In this document: positions 20,017-21,175 of the stretch, in pieces
Numbering within the stretch: position 1 is the first letter of the stretch
How the letters are laid out: every line of letters begins with the position of its first letter
Assembly: GCA_034698045.1 (NCBI GenBank)
Contig: JAQGAU010001143.1
Location: forward strand, 1 to 21,175
Direction: 5' to 3'
DNA: 21,175 nucleotides
Origin: Paramacrobiotus richtersi
Lineage: Eukaryota > Tardigrada > Eutardigrada > Parachela > Macrobiotidae
The notes under the pieces: model-generated
Told to the model about the DNA's origin: nothing
Seen by the model: only the letters and a program-made list of their open reading frames with translations
Databases searched by the model: none
Translations under genes and position numbers: made by a program

Positions 20017-21175
20017 ATGTCTAATGTGAAGGAATCCCAGACCGAGGACAGTCTATGGGGATGGCAGAGCCAAACAGTAACTGTTGCAGAAAGGGCAAAG
20101 CACGTGCTGTCTACGGAAGCCTTTGCGGACATCACTTTTCACTTTCGCTCGAATGACGGGAGTGTTGTTAACATAAAAGCACATAAGTAAGCTGATGATT
20201 TACAGCGCAAAACTTTTGTGCGTAATCAAAGTCTGTTGTGGAAACAATTGCGCGTAGCTAGTGATACAGCTTCGGTTACGAAGCCTTGTTATCAGCTAAC
20301 AGAACTAAAACCGTTTTCATCGACGTGCTGATGGAAACGTCTGATCGAAAGGATACGAATGAACAGCCTACCCATCCGGTTTCCGATTTTGCCGATGACG
20401 ACAGAACTAATAAACTTCATTCGTGTTTTAAATGATTTATATGCATTTATGTGAGTACCAAGGCTTGGTACGTTAATCTTACAATTAGTAATGTGCAGTC
20501 ACACAAGCTTTTCAAATACACAGATGTGTAGATAATGCGTAAAAAAAGTTACGTAACTTGAAACAGAACGCATCAGGCATTTTCTTACTCATACAGATTC
20601 ATGCTGGCGATGGGTAGCGCTGTATTCGAAGCCATGTTCTTCGGAAGTATCGCAGAGACCAGGGACACGATACCAATTACCGACATCGACGCGGAAGTGT
20701 TTCATATTGTACTGAGGTAGGTTTCGGTTCATTTTTGAGGCTTTTCGTTAAATACGGGCGACCTGCATGAAACATTACAATGTCATGTAAGGAATGCATT
20801 TTCTTGACATATTAACATACTATCGTAGATACATTTACCATGACCAGATAGGACCATTCGACACCAGCACGGCTTTCCCAGCATTACACGCAGCCAAGAA
20901 GTACGGCATCTCCATTCTGAAGAACGCCGCGTCTGATTATTTGAAAAAGAGCATTAGCGTGGAGAACTGCGTTCACTGGCTCACCCAGGTAAGATATGAG
21001 TAGCTGCGTTCTTTGATCATTTCCTTTACAATCATAACTGCAGTGTACAGTATATTATAACTCTTAATCCTAAATCTTGAAACCAGTCGCCGGCAGATTA
21101 AGCTTTAGCTGTTTGCTTAGAAAATGATCAAAATATCTCAATAAATCCAGTACGATGGTGGTCATGCCGACAAGA
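20017..21175 (+). CDS. BTB/POZ-domain protein, BTBD1/2/3/6-like (partial, 3' end beyond window)
   Basis: Four exons on the plus strand: 20017–20186, 20597–20716, 20829–20988 and 21151 to the edge. They give 158 residues in one frame with GT–AG introns. After a short N-terminal segment, the BTB fold runs from about residue 34 to 140: FADITFHF (first strand), INIKAHK-type VNIKAHKFMLAMGSAVFEAM (the AHK..LA.GS.VF.AMF signature), PITDIDAEVFHIVLRYIYHD (the D..AF..LL.YIY segment) and AALHAAKK-type LHAAKKYGI. The stretch after it (SISVENCVHWLTQ) is where a BACK domain starts in this family. These proteins commonly act as Cul3 ubiquitin-ligase substrate adaptors, cytoplasmic or nuclear; that role is inferred from the family. 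The first in-frame ATG was taken as the start. The last exon boundary is less certain because only 25 bp are visible. It is unrelated to the astacin-like array. Confidence 0.85.
20187..20596 (+). other. Intron 1 of the BTB gene, no gene seen
   Basis: A 410-bp intron with donor GTAAGC and acceptor ATACAG, splitting the AHK motif of the BTB domain. No other feature was recognised. Confidence 0.65.

Overview
The window is animal nuclear DNA. The genes are split by many GT–AG introns, mostly 60–600 bp, with short intergenic gaps. This compact, intron-rich layout would fit a small-genome ecdysozoan such as a tardigrade, but nothing here fixes the taxon.

Most of the window (1–18308) is a tandem array of five paralogous genes, all on the minus strand. 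From right to left they are A (15547–18308), B (11620–14559), C (6964–9935), D (2852–5922) and E (2375 down past the left edge). A–D assemble by hand into complete frames of 548, 575, 556 and 520 residues, each with 12 exons at the same positions and phases. E shows the first seven exons. Each protein has a signal peptide, a domain recognisable as the astacin (M12A) metallopeptidase fold, a Thr-rich mucin-like linker in its own exon, and a C-terminal region whose first part looks like a hemopexin repeat.

All five astacin domains have lost the zinc site. The three His and the catalytic Glu of HExxHxxGxxH, plus the Met and Tyr of the Met-turn, are replaced, while the flanking fold signatures (RW..IPY, LG..xEHxRxDRDxY, YPYDY, ISxTDC) are kept. 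This looks like a family of secreted pseudoproteases that expanded in tandem. New invariant cysteines sit near the former active site, and one ancestral disulfide has been lost as a pair in A and E.

The right end (20017–21175) holds the 5' part of a BTB/POZ-domain gene on the plus strand, head to head with gene A across about 1.7 kb. Other items are a 27-bp minisatellite inside the linker exon of E, an 82-nt near-perfect hairpin between B and C, an inverted-repeat element upstream of both B and C, a GC–AG intron in B, and in-frame stop-free introns in B and C.

No rRNA, tRNA, CRISPR array or recognisable transposase was seen. The gene models rest on manual splicing guided by paralogy; no search or transcript was available.
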